In this document: one piece after another, positions 16,311-25,027 of the stretch
How the letters are laid out: the number at the start of each line of letters is the position of its first letter
How positions within the stretch are numbered: the first letter of the stretch is position 1
NCBI GenBank assembly: GCA_022360015.1
Contig: JAKSDQ010000214.1
Location: 124,001-188,000 of the forward strand
Direction: 5' to 3'
DNA length: 64,000 nt
Origin: Cytophagales bacterium
GTDB lineage: Bacteria; Bacteroidota; Bacteroidia; Cytophagales; Cyclobacteriaceae
The notes under the pieces: model-generated
Told to the model about the DNA's origin: nothing
Databases searched by the model: none
Seen by the model: only the letters and a program-made list of their open reading frames with translations
Translations under genes and position numbers: made by a program

Positions 16311-18170
16311 TCATTGGTATCCGGGGTTTTGTATTAAAGTGGTATTAGCATTGAGTTCACTCCGGGAAATAGGTACGTAATAGCTTTTATCGAGCCACAT
16401 CCGGTTTTCAATGCCCGGATCGAGCTCGGTAGGGGTATAGGTGTAATCGTAATCGGACAGATCGAACGCATATCTTGTCACCATACTACCAGGCTTCAGG
16501 GTACCACTGATTTCGATGATCCGGGCTTTTTGTCCGATGGTTTCCGGAGCGATCATCCAGCGTCTCGCATCGTGATAGCGTTGTTCCTCAAAAGCCATTT
16601 CAATCCGACGCTCCTGGCGGTACTTTTCCATTAAGGCAGGCCCTGACGCACCAATAGCGGGCATCCCGACCCTGTAACGGATCCGATTGAGCCAGCTCCT
16701 TGCCTCTTCCTCACTTCCACCGGTTTCCAGCAGGGCTTCGACATAGTTGAAAATGGCCTCTGTGTAACGGAAGAATACCCAGGGAACTTCCTGCCGGTCG
16801 GTTTGATCAATAATACTGGGATTGGGATCGATGAATTTTCTCATGTAATATCCGCTGCGGGTTCCATTCCAATCCTCTATGGGCCCTTGCCTTGTGTCCA
16901 GCCCGAAGTGGATAACCTTAGCACCACTTTCATCAATAATTTCGTACTGACCTGTTTGAATTTGGTTGGCAGGATCTCTCAAAGTAACATCCGAAGGCCT
17001 TGGTTTCCAGTCTGCACCATCGTACAGGACTGTTGCGTAAAAGCGGGGGTCCCTGTTTTCATAGGGGGCGCTGGCATGGGCGGGGTTGTCCCAGTCAAAT
17101 GCCGACCCATCCATCATTTCGTAGTCGTCAATCAGATTCTGAAGCGGTGCATTACCTGCCCAGTTGTGGTAGCCGTTAGGTCCGTTGAATAGTCCCATTC
17201 TTGTACCGCTATCGCCTTTGTCTTCGATAAATTGCCGGGACCAAATGGCTTCACTTTCACCCCCGTTCCCGGAGAGGGATAGGTTAATGTAGTTTTGTTT
17301 GGCCTCTTCAAAGGATACCGGACCGGTAAGGTCCAGTTCGTATCCAAAGCCTCCTAAATCAAGGACCGCTTTTGCAGCGTTGAGGGCAGCTATCCATCGC
17401 GCGTTTTGATCTCCCGAGACATAACCGATCAATTCCGGGTTACTAAAACCACCTATCAGAGAGGATTTGGAAGAAGCAGTCGGTATATCGTGCAGGTCAC
17501 TGGCCGCGTATAACAAAATCCGGGATTTCAGGGCCAGCGCTGCTTCGGCCGTTGCCCTGCCCGGGTCCGGGCTTTTGCCATCCAGCAGGCCGAAGGCTTC
17601 ATCACAATCGCTTATAATGAAGTTAACAGACGCTTCAAAAGTGCTTCGGGGAATTTTAAATTCAGAATCCAGGGTAAGGGGTTCACTAACCAGGGGAACA
17701 CCACCATAATATCTTACCAATTGGTGATAGTAGTAGGCCCGTAAAAACAAGGCCTCTCCAAGCAGGCGCTCTGCTTGTGTTGTATTCTCAAACTGTGGTT
17801 CCCTGAGTTCGCTGATGGCTATGTTGGCAGCTCTTATCACCCTGTACATATCATCCCAATCATAGGTAGCGTTTACCCAACCGCGGTTATCTGAGTTAGC
17901 GCGGGATTCTGTTACGGTATTGATTCCTCGGCCTGCATGTGTAAATACAGCCTCGTCGGTAAGGGAAGCCAGCATTTGTTCATCAAACCCACCATCTCCC
18001 AAGCCTTGGTAAATGCCGGTAACGGCGGCCTCAGCCAGATCTTCATCGGTCCACACGTCTGCCTCCGACACTTCGTTTAAAGGTTTGGTATTCAAAAAGT
18101 CATCATCGCAGCCTGTCAACATGGACAATAAGGCCACTATCAGTACATACAGGTTTAACTCATTTCTCAT
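16311..18170 (-). CDS. SusD/RagB-family outer-membrane lipoprotein (pair 2)
   Basis: This protein of about 619 aa starts at ATG 18170; the frame extends 3 codons further to a TTG, which I do not use. The signal ends in lipobox Cys21 (SMLTGC), followed by the standard SusD start DDDFLNTKPLNEVSEADVW. RLLGEALFLRAYYYHQLVRYYGGVPLV and WVFFRYTEAIFNYVEALLETGG are typical SusD segments. The C-terminus ends with ISRSELNANTTLIQNPGYQ. It follows susC-2 by 21 bp and is co-transcribed. The pair sits under an ECF sigma/FecR system, so expression probably responds to its own substrate. The substrate is unknown; no hydrolase gene is in this operon, although GH31-2 lies convergently next to it. Confidence 0.96.
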   Translation of the reverse strand: MRNELNLYVLIVALLSMLTGCDDDFLNTKPLNEVSEADVWTDEDLAEAAVTGIYQGLGDGGFDEQMLASLTDEAVFTHAGRGINTVTESRANSDNRGWVNATYDWDDMYRVIRAANIAISELREPQFENTTQAERLLGEALFLRAYYYHQLVRYYGGVPLVSEPLTLDSEFKIPRSTFEASVNFIISDCDEAFGLLDGKSPDPGRATAEAALALKSRILLYAASDLHDIPTASSKSSLIGGFSNPELIGYVSGDQNARWIAALNAAKAVLDLGGFGYELDLTGPVSFEEAKQNYINLSLSGNGGESEAIWSRQFIEDKGDSGTRMGLFNGPNGYHNWAGNAPLQNLIDDYEMMDGSAFDWDNPAHASAPYENRDPRFYATVLYDGADWKPRPSDVTLRDPANQIQTGQYEIIDESGAKVIHFGLDTRQGPIEDWNGTRSGYYMRKFIDPNPSIIDQTDRQEVPWVFFRYTEAIFNYVEALLETGGSEEEARSWLNRIRYRVGMPAIGASGPALMEKYRQERRIEMAFEEQRYHDARRWMIAPETIGQKARIIEISGTLKPGSMVTRYAFDLSDYDYTYTPTELDPGIENRMWLDKSYYVPISRSELNANTTLIQNPGYQ

Positions 18171-18191
18171 AATATTCAATGTTTAATATCC

Positions 18192-21100
18192 CTAAAAAGT
18201 CACTGACAAGCCCGTATTGATGATTCTGGCATTCGGGTAATCCCTTCCCCGTGGATCATCACCTTCCGGATCAAATAAAGCATCGGTTATGGTAAACAAA
18301 TTCAATCCGTTTACATAAAACCTTAGGTTATTCATACCGATCCTGTCTGAAAGGGAGAAAGGAAGTGTATAACCCAATTCAAAGTTTTTTAACCGGATGT
18401 AGTCCGTATCGCTTCTCCAATAGGTGTTTCCATGGCTGAAATACTGATCCCCCCGGTTAGAGATGCGCGGATGTTCACTGCTCGGGTTGTTGACAGTCCA
18501 GCGATTATTATAAACGCTGGTCGTGTAGTTGCCAATAGTTCCGGACTCGCTGAAGTTCAGAAATATTTCGCCTCCCGAAGCCCCCTGAAATAAAATTGTT
18601 AAATCAAAATTCCTGTATCTTGCGCTAAGGTTAACCCCTCCCTGAAACCTTGGAATATGGTTTTTGCCTGTTCTCACCCGGTCATCCGGCGTAATCGCCC
18701 CGTCGCCGTCAAAATCCTGGAACTTCATATCACCGGGGCGAAGGTTATTGGTTAAGGCAGCGTAGTCGAGTGTTTCTGAATCGATATCTTCCTGATCGGC
18801 AAAAACGCCATCATACAGGTAAACCAGGTTGGAAAATAACGGTTGACCAGTGGCCCTTTGCCAATCCGGGGCACCTTCGGCTTCATCTGAGAAAAGGAGC
18901 TTGTTTTTGGAATAACCTCCGTTAACACTTATATTGAATTGTAGCTCGCCTATCTGATGACTGTAGCCAAGTAAAAAATCAAAACCCTTGTTTTCAACCT
19001 CTCCGATGTTTTGTCTGGGAGGTGTAATTCCCGTGAGATCCGGTAATGAGGCAGATGGGGTAGTTAAGATGTCCGTGCGTTTGTTGTAGAATACGTCGAA
19101 TTCAAAGTTGAACTTCTGATCCAGAAATTCAGCCTCTATCCCCAGATTACTATTGTTGGCGACCTCCCAGGTAATGGCTGGATTCGGCACCCTGGTTTCC
19201 CTCAGGGTTGTGACTTCCGCAGAATTGATCACCCAGGTACCAAATCCATAGGTGGATAAATAGTTGAGCGGTGGTATTTTGACACCTCCCGGCTTCACAT
19301 CATCATTACCCAGTTGTCCCCACGATCCCCTGATTTTCAGAAAGTCAAAAAATGGCACCGCATTTTTAAAGAAGTTTTCTTCGGAAATGACCCATCCTGC
19401 AGAGACACCCGGAAAGAACCCGAATCGCGTATCTTCGGGAAATAAAAAAGAACCATCATATCTCCATAAAAATTCGAAGAGATATTTTTGCTGAAAATTA
19501 TAGCCGACCCGTCCAAAATAATTCAGTCTTGCTTCTTCAAAAGCTATGCCACTATTGTCTTGCTGCTCATCTCCTCCGGCAAATAGCTGATCAATCGCCG
19601 TGGAGATAAAAAACCGTCGAAAGGCATTAAAACCGTCGAATTCGACAGTTTCCCTGTTAACACCGGCGAGGAATACCAGTTCATGATCCCCAAAGGAACG
19701 CTCATAGGTTGCCGTGGCTCCCAGTAATAGGTTGAGTTGATTCTCATCTGCCTGGGTTAGCCTGGGTTCGGCAGGGCCACGTTTACCTTTTACAAGTGCG
19801 GGAGTGACTCCGTCTGTTTCAAACGAACTGCCATCCCAGGTGTACAGGAACCATGGTGTTTGCCATACTTTTCTTCTTTCAATGAATTTATCAATAGCCG
19901 CGGTACCCTGAAGTTTCAAACCATCGATCCATGGAACCGCTATGTCCAGGGTACCATTGGTCTGAAAGTAGTCTCGTCTGCTGCGGTCATAACCGGTTTG
20001 ATTGGTGGTAATTACCACAGGGTTCTGTCCATTTTCAATATCGGGTCCTGGCAGCCCGTTGGGCCAGAAAGCCGGTTCCGTGGGCCGTCCCCTCGTAAGC
20101 ATCCTGAATATGGCACCTGCACTTTGCGTAGGAAAAAACCTGAATTCCTCACGCCCAACCAGGCCAATGCTGGTTTTGATGTAATCATTGATCTGCCCAT
20201 CCAGGTTGATCCTTATATCGTACTGTTTGTACCCGGTAGCCGAGTTTTTGTAATAAGCATCCTGGTTCTGGTAGCCAATGGAAGCCAGATAGGTAAAATT
20301 ATCGGATCCCCCGGTCATTTGCAGGTTATGTCTGGTCTGTGGTGACCAGGTCTTAAAAGTCTCATCAAACCAGTCCGTATCCGGATGACCCCAGGGATCA
20401 TTGCCATTCTTAAACAACTTGATGTCCTCAGGAGAAAAAGGGGCATTTCTGACTGATCCGTTGGGACGCGTGAAAGTACCGGTAGCATTGAAGGCATCTG
20501 TGGCCGCCTGCCATTCATCAACGGGGAGGTTATATACTTCAAGTTCATTCCTTAATTCCGCATATTCTGCGGCATTGGCCACATCAGGAACTGAAGTAGG
20601 CTGGGCCCATCCCTGATTAAACGAATAGGTGAACTCCGGTTTCCCTCTTTTTCCCCTTTTAGTGGTTATCAAAATGACACCGTTGGCAGCCCTTGCCCCA
20701 TAAATAGCCGCCGAGGCGTCTTTTAAAACCGAAATACTTTCAATATCCAGCGGGTTGATTCTGCTGATGCCCCCGCTTCTGTTCGGTACCCCATCTATTA
20801 CCACCAGTGCCCCTGTATTGTTAAAAGTATTGGTACCCCGTATTCTTATAGCCGCGTTATCGAATCCCGGTTCTGCACTGGATTGTGTAACAATCAGCCC
20901 AGGTACACGGCCGGCCAGGGAATTGGTAAGGTTAATAGCCGGTGATTTTACCAATTCCTCTCCCTTTACCGCGGCAACCGATCCTGTGATCGTAACTTTT
21001 TTCTGCTCCCCGTATCCGACTACAACCACTTCGGACAAAGTGGAGACATCGGGACTCAGTGAGACATTAATGACTGTTTCTTCACCAACCACCACTTCGC

Positions 21101-21674
21101 GCGTAACATAGCCTATCGAAGAAAAAATTAATGTATTGCCTTTCTCTACCTCAATTTGATAATTTCCGTCAATATCTGAAATGGTACCGGTTGCAGTACC
21201 TTTGACCAGAATGTTCACAGAGGGTAGTCCCTCTCCGTTTTCATCAGTTACCCTTCCGGTCACACGAACGATGGCTACAGGAAGAATCTCTGAGACCGGT
21301 GTTTTTGCTCTTCGCAACGTATTAACGTAAATGTTCTCATTGATTCGTTTAAAAGCAAGGTTGGCATCCCTTGAAATAATGAGAAGCAGCTCTTCCAATG
21401 ACTGATTCTCTACCTTAACATTGATTTTTTTCCGTTTGTTAACAATCCCTTCATTGTAAGCAAATGAAAAACTGGTTTCTTCGCTAATCTTGCTAAGCGC
21501 CTCATCTAATGAAGTGTTTTGCAAATCTATGGATAGGTAAATGTCTCTAATACTCACTTTCTGTGCATTGCTGTTTTTTGCCAAAAGCATGCTACACAAC
21601 ATGCACTGAATGCAAATGCTGTAAAGTGTAAATCTCGACATAAGTAATATTTGCGATAGTAATTTTTCATTCAT
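18192..21674 (-). CDS. SusC-family TonB-dependent transporter with N-terminal STN signalling domain (pair 2)
   Basis: I take ATG 21674 as the start because it directly precedes the signal peptide (MNEKLLSQILLMSRFTLYSICIQC, ending near NAQK); the frame extends 22 codons upstream. The protein has about 1160 aa. After the signal comes an STN/secretin domain (about residues 45-115, IDLQNTSLDEALSKISEETSF), then a CarboxypepD_reg-like domain (VTGRVTDENGEGLPSVNILVKG), the plug (GRVPGLIVTQSSAEPGF, VVIDGVPNRSGG) and the barrel. The STN domain contacts FecR in the periplasm and signals substrate binding to the ECF sigma factor encoded upstream. The operon order is sigma, FecR, SusC, SusD. Confidence 0.96.
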   Translation of the reverse strand: MNEKLLSQILLMSRFTLYSICIQCMLCSMLLAKNSNAQKVSIRDIYLSIDLQNTSLDEALSKISEETSFSFAYNEGIVNKRKKINVKVENQSLEELLLIISRDANLAFKRINENIYVNTLRRAKTPVSEILPVAIVRVTGRVTDENGEGLPSVNILVKGTATGTISDIDGNYQIEVEKGNTLIFSSIGYVTREVVVGEETVINVSLSPDVSTLSEVVVVGYGEQKKVTITGSVAAVKGEELVKSPAINLTNSLAGRVPGLIVTQSSAEPGFDNAAIRIRGTNTFNNTGALVVIDGVPNRSGGISRINPLDIESISVLKDASAAIYGARAANGVILITTKRGKRGKPEFTYSFNQGWAQPTSVPDVANAAEYAELRNELEVYNLPVDEWQAATDAFNATGTFTRPNGSVRNAPFSPEDIKLFKNGNDPWGHPDTDWFDETFKTWSPQTRHNLQMTGGSDNFTYLASIGYQNQDAYYKNSATGYKQYDIRINLDGQINDYIKTSIGLVGREEFRFFPTQSAGAIFRMLTRGRPTEPAFWPNGLPGPDIENGQNPVVITTNQTGYDRSRRDYFQTNGTLDIAVPWIDGLKLQGTAAIDKFIERRKVWQTPWFLYTWDGSSFETDGVTPALVKGKRGPAEPRLTQADENQLNLLLGATATYERSFGDHELVFLAGVNRETVEFDGFNAFRRFFISTAIDQLFAGGDEQQDNSGIAFEEARLNYFGRVGYNFQQKYLFEFLWRYDGSFLFPEDTRFGFFPGVSAGWVISEENFFKNAVPFFDFLKIRGSWGQLGNDDVKPGGVKIPPLNYLSTYGFGTWVINSAEVTTLRETRVPNPAITWEVANNSNLGIEAEFLDQKFNFEFDVFYNKRTDILTTPSASLPDLTGITPPRQNIGEVENKGFDFLLGYSHQIGELQFNISVNGGYSKNKLLFSDEAEGAPDWQRATGQPLFSNLVYLYDGVFADQEDIDSETLDYAALTNNLRPGDMKFQDFDGDGAITPDDRVRTGKNHIPRFQGGVNLSARYRNFDLTILFQGASGGEIFLNFSESGTIGNYTTSVYNNRWTVNNPSSEHPRISNRGDQYFSHGNTYWRSDTDYIRLKNFELGYTLPFSLSDRIGMNNLRFYVNGLNLFTITDALFDPEGDDPRGRDYPNARIINTGLSVTF

Positions 21675-21786
21675 AATTTTAAATGATGTTTTTGGTAGGT
21701 AATAGTTTATCAAAAGCATAACCAGCCTTTCCCAGGTCAAAAAGTATTCGGCAATATCTTATGAGGCTTGAGGAAAGGATACAGAG

Positions 21787-21816
21787 AGCCAGTTGCTTTT
21801 GGGTGACTGGCTTTTT
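21787..21816 (+). terminator. Terminator-like hairpin in the fecR-susC-2 gap, pointing rightward
   Basis: AGCCAGT (21787-21793) pairs perfectly with ACTGGCT (21806-21812) and is followed by a T run on the plus strand. The surrounding genes all read leftward, so the T tract is on the wrong side for them. It lies in the 261-bp gap where an ECF-dependent susC-2 promoter would be expected. Its role is unclear; it may stop antisense transcription. Confidence 0.4.
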
Positions 21817-21935
21817 GGTTTAGTTTGTCTTGGGTATTCTCATAGGCATCAGGATTAGATTTCAAAATAATTAGAATTCATTATAATATTCTCATAATTA
21901 ATTAGTTAAATACTCATACTTCAATGATAACTTTC

Positions 21936-22988
21936 TTACTTTATACGATAGTCTTCGCACCTAATGACGACCGTCTTATCTCTAATTTCATATTGAAAAT
22001 CGGAGGAAAAACCAATGCCGTTGAGGACTTCCTCTAATGACTTCTTCTTAAAACTTCCGGTAAAACCTTTTTTTATGACCTTCTTTCGTTGCACTATGAA
22101 CTTTACCCCATACCATCTTTCTAATGTGTGAACGATTTCATCGAATGAGGCCTTTTTAAAGGTGATGATCCCTTCCTTCCATGCGAATTCACTTTCCGGT
22201 GAAAATCTGATCTTTTTGATATTACGGTTTTGTTTATTGTATTCTATGCTTTCACCCGGATTAAGTACATAGCGCTCTTCATCAGGCTGATCGATCCTGT
22301 TCACTACCACTTTACCTTCGGCTAAAGAGATTTTCAGCCTTTTTTCTTCCGGAAAGGCTTTGATGTTAAAGGCCGTTCCCAAAGCTGTCGTAGAAAGTGT
22401 ACCGGAAAGAACTGTAAAAGGCCTTTTAGAGTCGCCGGCCACTGCAAAAAAAGCTTCTCCCTCTAATTCAATTACCCTTTTATCTTTTGGAAATACGGCC
22501 GGGTATTTAATCCTGCTACCGGCATTCATCGTTATGACCGTGCCGTCTGACAAATGAATGTTGGATTTCTGGCCATTCGGATTGGTTTTTTCAATGAAGG
22601 CAACCGCTGGATTTACCGCTTTTTGATTGTTCTGTGTTTGCATGTTTTGAAGGAACCAGGCACTCATCACCATAATAATTATCATCGCCGCTATGGCATA
22701 TTTCCCATAGAAGTTTTTCTTTCGTGTGGATTGGAGGTAAAGTGGCTTTGGCTTTTCCGGCTGGTCATCCTCATTGATACGGGCTGTGATTTTTTGAAAT
22801 AATTTTTCTTCCCTGGAGGGGTTTGTCACAACGGAGTTTTCATGCCAGGCCCTTTTGAGGGTGAGGTAAATGTTCTGATTTAGAAAAGACGCCTTTTTCC
22901 ATGCCTCAAGTTGGAAACGCTCGAGGTCGCTAATCTCGCCAGCAAATTCTTTGGCAATAATTTGGTAAATTTTTTCTTCTTCCAACAT
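21936..22988 (-). CDS. FecR-family anti-sigma factor/regulator
   Basis: This 350-aa protein has a cytoplasmic N-terminal helical region that would bind the sigma factor (about residues 1-85), one transmembrane segment (YAIAAMIIIMVMSAWFLQ, about 97-114), a periplasmic FecR domain (SNIHLSDGTVITMNAGSRI, VIELEGEAFFAVA, FTVLSGTLSTTALGTAFNI) and a C-terminal DUF4974 domain (ASFDEIVHTLERWYGVKF, ending IRDKTVVIR). FecR proteins hold the sigma factor until the STN domain of the partner transporter signals. It lies between the ECF sigma gene (92 bp upstream) and susC-2 (261 bp downstream), all leftward, so it fits the standard Bacteroidota surface-signalling set. Confidence 0.95.
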   Translation of the reverse strand: MLEEEKIYQIIAKEFAGEISDLERFQLEAWKKASFLNQNIYLTLKRAWHENSVVTNPSREEKLFQKITARINEDDQPEKPKPLYLQSTRKKNFYGKYAIAAMIIIMVMSAWFLQNMQTQNNQKAVNPAVAFIEKTNPNGQKSNIHLSDGTVITMNAGSRIKYPAVFPKDKRVIELEGEAFFAVAGDSKRPFTVLSGTLSTTALGTAFNIKAFPEEKRLKISLAEGKVVVNRIDQPDEERYVLNPGESIEYNKQNRNIKKIRFSPESEFAWKEGIITFKKASFDEIVHTLERWYGVKFIVQRKKVIKKGFTGSFKKKSLEEVLNGIGFSSDFQYEIRDKTVVIRCEDYRIK

Positions 22989-23080
22989 GTATGAGCGGTT
23001 AAACCGTGTCGGTTTTACTGAGAAGACGTCACATTTTTCCTTTACCCCAGGTGGGCAATCGATTAATTAAAAAATGGCAA

Positions 23081-23719
23081 TCAAAAAGAGAGAAAAGCCG
23101 CTACAAGCGCCATGTTAATGCCTGTTTTGTCCAGGTGGTTTCTTTCTTGCTTTGCTGAAATGTATGCACTGAGGTCCTTTCTCAGCTTTTTCAGGGCATT
23201 ACCCATATGAAATTCAACCGTTTTGACAGAAATCTCCAGGAGATCGGCAACCTCACCATACTTTAAGCCATCCTCTTTTACCATCCTGTAGATTAACTGA
23301 CACTTGGGCGGGAGGCTCATCACGGAGGCGTTTACCTTACTTCGGAATTCATCTTCGATCATCATGGCTTCCGGGTCATCACGGTTAGGGCCGGATGTTT
23401 CGCGTGCGAATTCGATGGGCACAACTTTGGATTTCTTCATTTTCCGCAAATAATCTATAGACTTGTTTTTGGCTGAGTAATACAAAAAAGCATCTATGTT
23501 GCGGATGTGGGTGAGGTCCTTTCTTTTTTTCCAAAGATTAATGAACAGTTCTGAAATTACCTCTTCTGCCAGGTATTCTGATTTTACAAAATGAAAAGCT
23601 ACTCTGAACAGCTTTTCATAATAATAATTAAACAATTGTCTGAAAGATCGATGATCATGCTCTTTAGCAATCTTGTGCGTTAAACTTTGCAGATATTTTT
23701 GAGAACTTTTCAAAATCAA
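23081..23719 (-). CDS. ECF-family RNA polymerase sigma factor (FecI-like)
   Basis: This protein of about 212 aa has sigma-70 region 2 (FRQLFNYYYEKLFRVAFHFVK, then AEEVISELFINLWKK and NIDAFLYYSAKNKSIDYLRK) and region 4 (MSLPPKCQLIYRMVKEDG, then YGEVADLLEISVKTVEFHMGNALKKLR). It would direct transcription of susC-2/susD-2 after release by FecR. The frame has no early ATG: the candidate starts are TTG at 23719 or TTG at 23713, with an in-frame TGA just upstream (23726-23728). An ATG at 23729 is out of frame. The true start is therefore probably a TTG, which would keep expression low, unless a sequence error hides an ATG. The C-terminal tail (MALVAAFLSF) is hydrophobic, an unusual end for this family. 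Confidence 0.92.
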   Translation of the reverse strand: MILKSSQKYLQSLTHKIAKEHDHRSFRQLFNYYYEKLFRVAFHFVKSEYLAEEVISELFINLWKKRKDLTHIRNIDAFLYYSAKNKSIDYLRKMKKSKVVPIEFARETSGPNRDDPEAMMIEDEFRSKVNASVMSLPPKCQLIYRMVKEDGLKYGEVADLLEISVKTVEFHMGNALKKLRKDLSAYISAKQERNHLDKTGINMALVAAFLSF

Positions 23720-23831
23720 AATGCTTCATGACGATCATTCAAATTAGTATAATTCTGGTAATTAACCAAAAGAACGTATCACATTGCATCCTGAAACAAC
23801 TAATCAAATGGGAGTATTTGACGTTTTTTAT

Positions 23832-24215
23832 TTAATAATCACGCACAAATACCTCATTCGATACATCCATAGCGCTAAACCGGATGTATAGTGACCGGGG
23901 GCGGCCTGTTATGTCCACACCTTCACACCGCCGGCCGGGGAAGATATGATAAACAAAGAATTTTTGATTTCTTTTATATAAATCCACCTCGTCCGGTTTC
24001 CCAAGTATCCTGCCGATTTCCCGTTGACTGTAGCCTTTAAGTTTGTCCTTATGTTCCAAAAATGATTTCTCCAATGTCTGCCTGCTTTTGTTACAGCCGT
24101 TTTTATCGGTTTTCCAGGTTTCGGTGTCCAACCCGTCAATGGTCGTAACCTGCGAACAATGGGCCAGCAGACAGGCAGCAATCATAAGGAACAGTGATCG
24201 TGATAAATTCATCAT
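23832..24215 (-). CDS. Small lipoprotein of unknown function, possibly SmpA/BamE-like
   Basis: This 127-aa protein has a clear lipoprotein signal (MMNLSRSLFLMIAACLLAHC, Cys at about residue 20). The mature part contains REIGRILGKPDEVDLYKRNQKFFVYHIFPGRRCEG; the LGKPD turn followed by a strand with aromatic residues resembles the outer-membrane SmpA/BamE fold, a weak similarity. The C-terminus is SLYIRFSAMDVSNEVFVRDY. It reads leftward upstream of the ECF sigma gene with a 112-bp gap, so it is probably a separate unit. Two Cys residues (CNKS and RRCEG) could form a disulfide. I do not recognise a specific function. Confidence 0.75.
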   Translation of the reverse strand: MMNLSRSLFLMIAACLLAHCSQVTTIDGLDTETWKTDKNGCNKSRQTLEKSFLEHKDKLKGYSQREIGRILGKPDEVDLYKRNQKFFVYHIFPGRRCEGVDITGRPRSLYIRFSAMDVSNEVFVRDY

Positions 24216-24328
24216 CCGGTTTATAGTATTTAACTGATTTGGTAAATCTATTATGCCTAAAATAAATGAAATCTTATCAATTTGATATAAATTGCAGCGT
24301 GAAATATTCCGACAAGTATTTATAAAAT

Positions 24329-24787
24329 ATGATTTCTATAGTTAAGGCCGTTAGGGTAATCTCTTCTTTAGCATTTTTAGGCGTTTTGTTGTATGTGTAT
24401 GCCTATTTGCCCGATCCGGTTAAACTACCGGTCGATTTAGGTGGTATCAGGGAATTACTTGTCAACAAAGGCAACCTTTTTTATGTCATGGTCGGCATAT
24501 TTGCGATAGTGAGTACGACCTCTTTTTTTGTGGTAAGATTGATTAATACATTGCCGGGATCGGAGATAAGTTTTAAGAAGAACCTGACTAACTGGTCCCT
24601 TTCCTTCCTTGTGGTAATCAATATTTTTCTGATTTTGTCGTTGATTATTATTGGGATTATTAACAATACCGAACGTGCCGGCATCGGCCACTATGCGACC
24701 CTTGCTTATGTTGGCCCTGTTTTGCTTGTCATCTGGTTATTTTTGCTGATTTTTGTAGTTGCAAAAAGGCTGATGGCCAGGCTCTAA
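24329..24787 (+). CDS. Four-helix membrane protein of unknown function
   Basis: This 152-aa protein consists of four predicted transmembrane segments (about residues 8-28, 50-70, 90-112 and 124-147) joined by short loops. The first loop (LPDPVKLPVDLGG) and the second (NTLPGSEISFKKNLTNW) are the most polar parts. LPDPV followed by a short Gly loop recalls DUF1648-type small membrane proteins, but I cannot assign the family. It is transcribed rightward, divergent from the small lipoprotein, with 240 bp before parE. Hydrophobic composition and an ATG with clean frame support a real gene. Confidence 0.75.
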   Translation: MISIVKAVRVISSLAFLGVLLYVYAYLPDPVKLPVDLGGIRELLVNKGNLFYVMVGIFAIVSTTSFFVVRLINTLPGSEISFKKNLTNWSLSFLVVINIFLILSLIIIGIINNTERAGIGHYATLAYVGPVLLVIWLFLLIFVVAKRLMARL

Positions 24788-24965
24788 AGGGCAGCTTGTC
24801 TCAGATCTTAATGGGTCACGAAGTTATAAATTTACTTTAAAGTATAATCTATAAATAATTAATTATTAGATACTTATGCATTATTTATTAACCCTATGAT
24901 TTAATAAAAATTTCACCTTAATAATCCATTTCATCAGTTTTATTTTAGAAAAAGCTTTGTATTTT

Positions 24966-24973
24966 TAAGTTTG
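24966..24973 (+). promoter_or_regulatory. Possible Bacteroidota-type -7 box (TAAGTTTG) for parE-parC
   Basis: An exact match to TAnnTTTG, 54 bp before the parE ATG, in a very AT-rich gap (24788-25027). No TTG lies at the ideal -33 distance, so this is a partial promoter match. Confidence 0.4.
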
Positions 24974-25027
24974 TAAAATGTATAACTTCGAATGTAAGTA
25001 GTAAAGAAGAAGGGGCAGAAAGCAACA

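Noticed and set aside
20755-21111. 118-codon frame antisense to the susC-2 plug region, one of many such frames opposite the four susC genes
   Set aside because: Long antisense frames recur at the same conserved plug region of each susC gene, which reflects codon use of that region, not genes.
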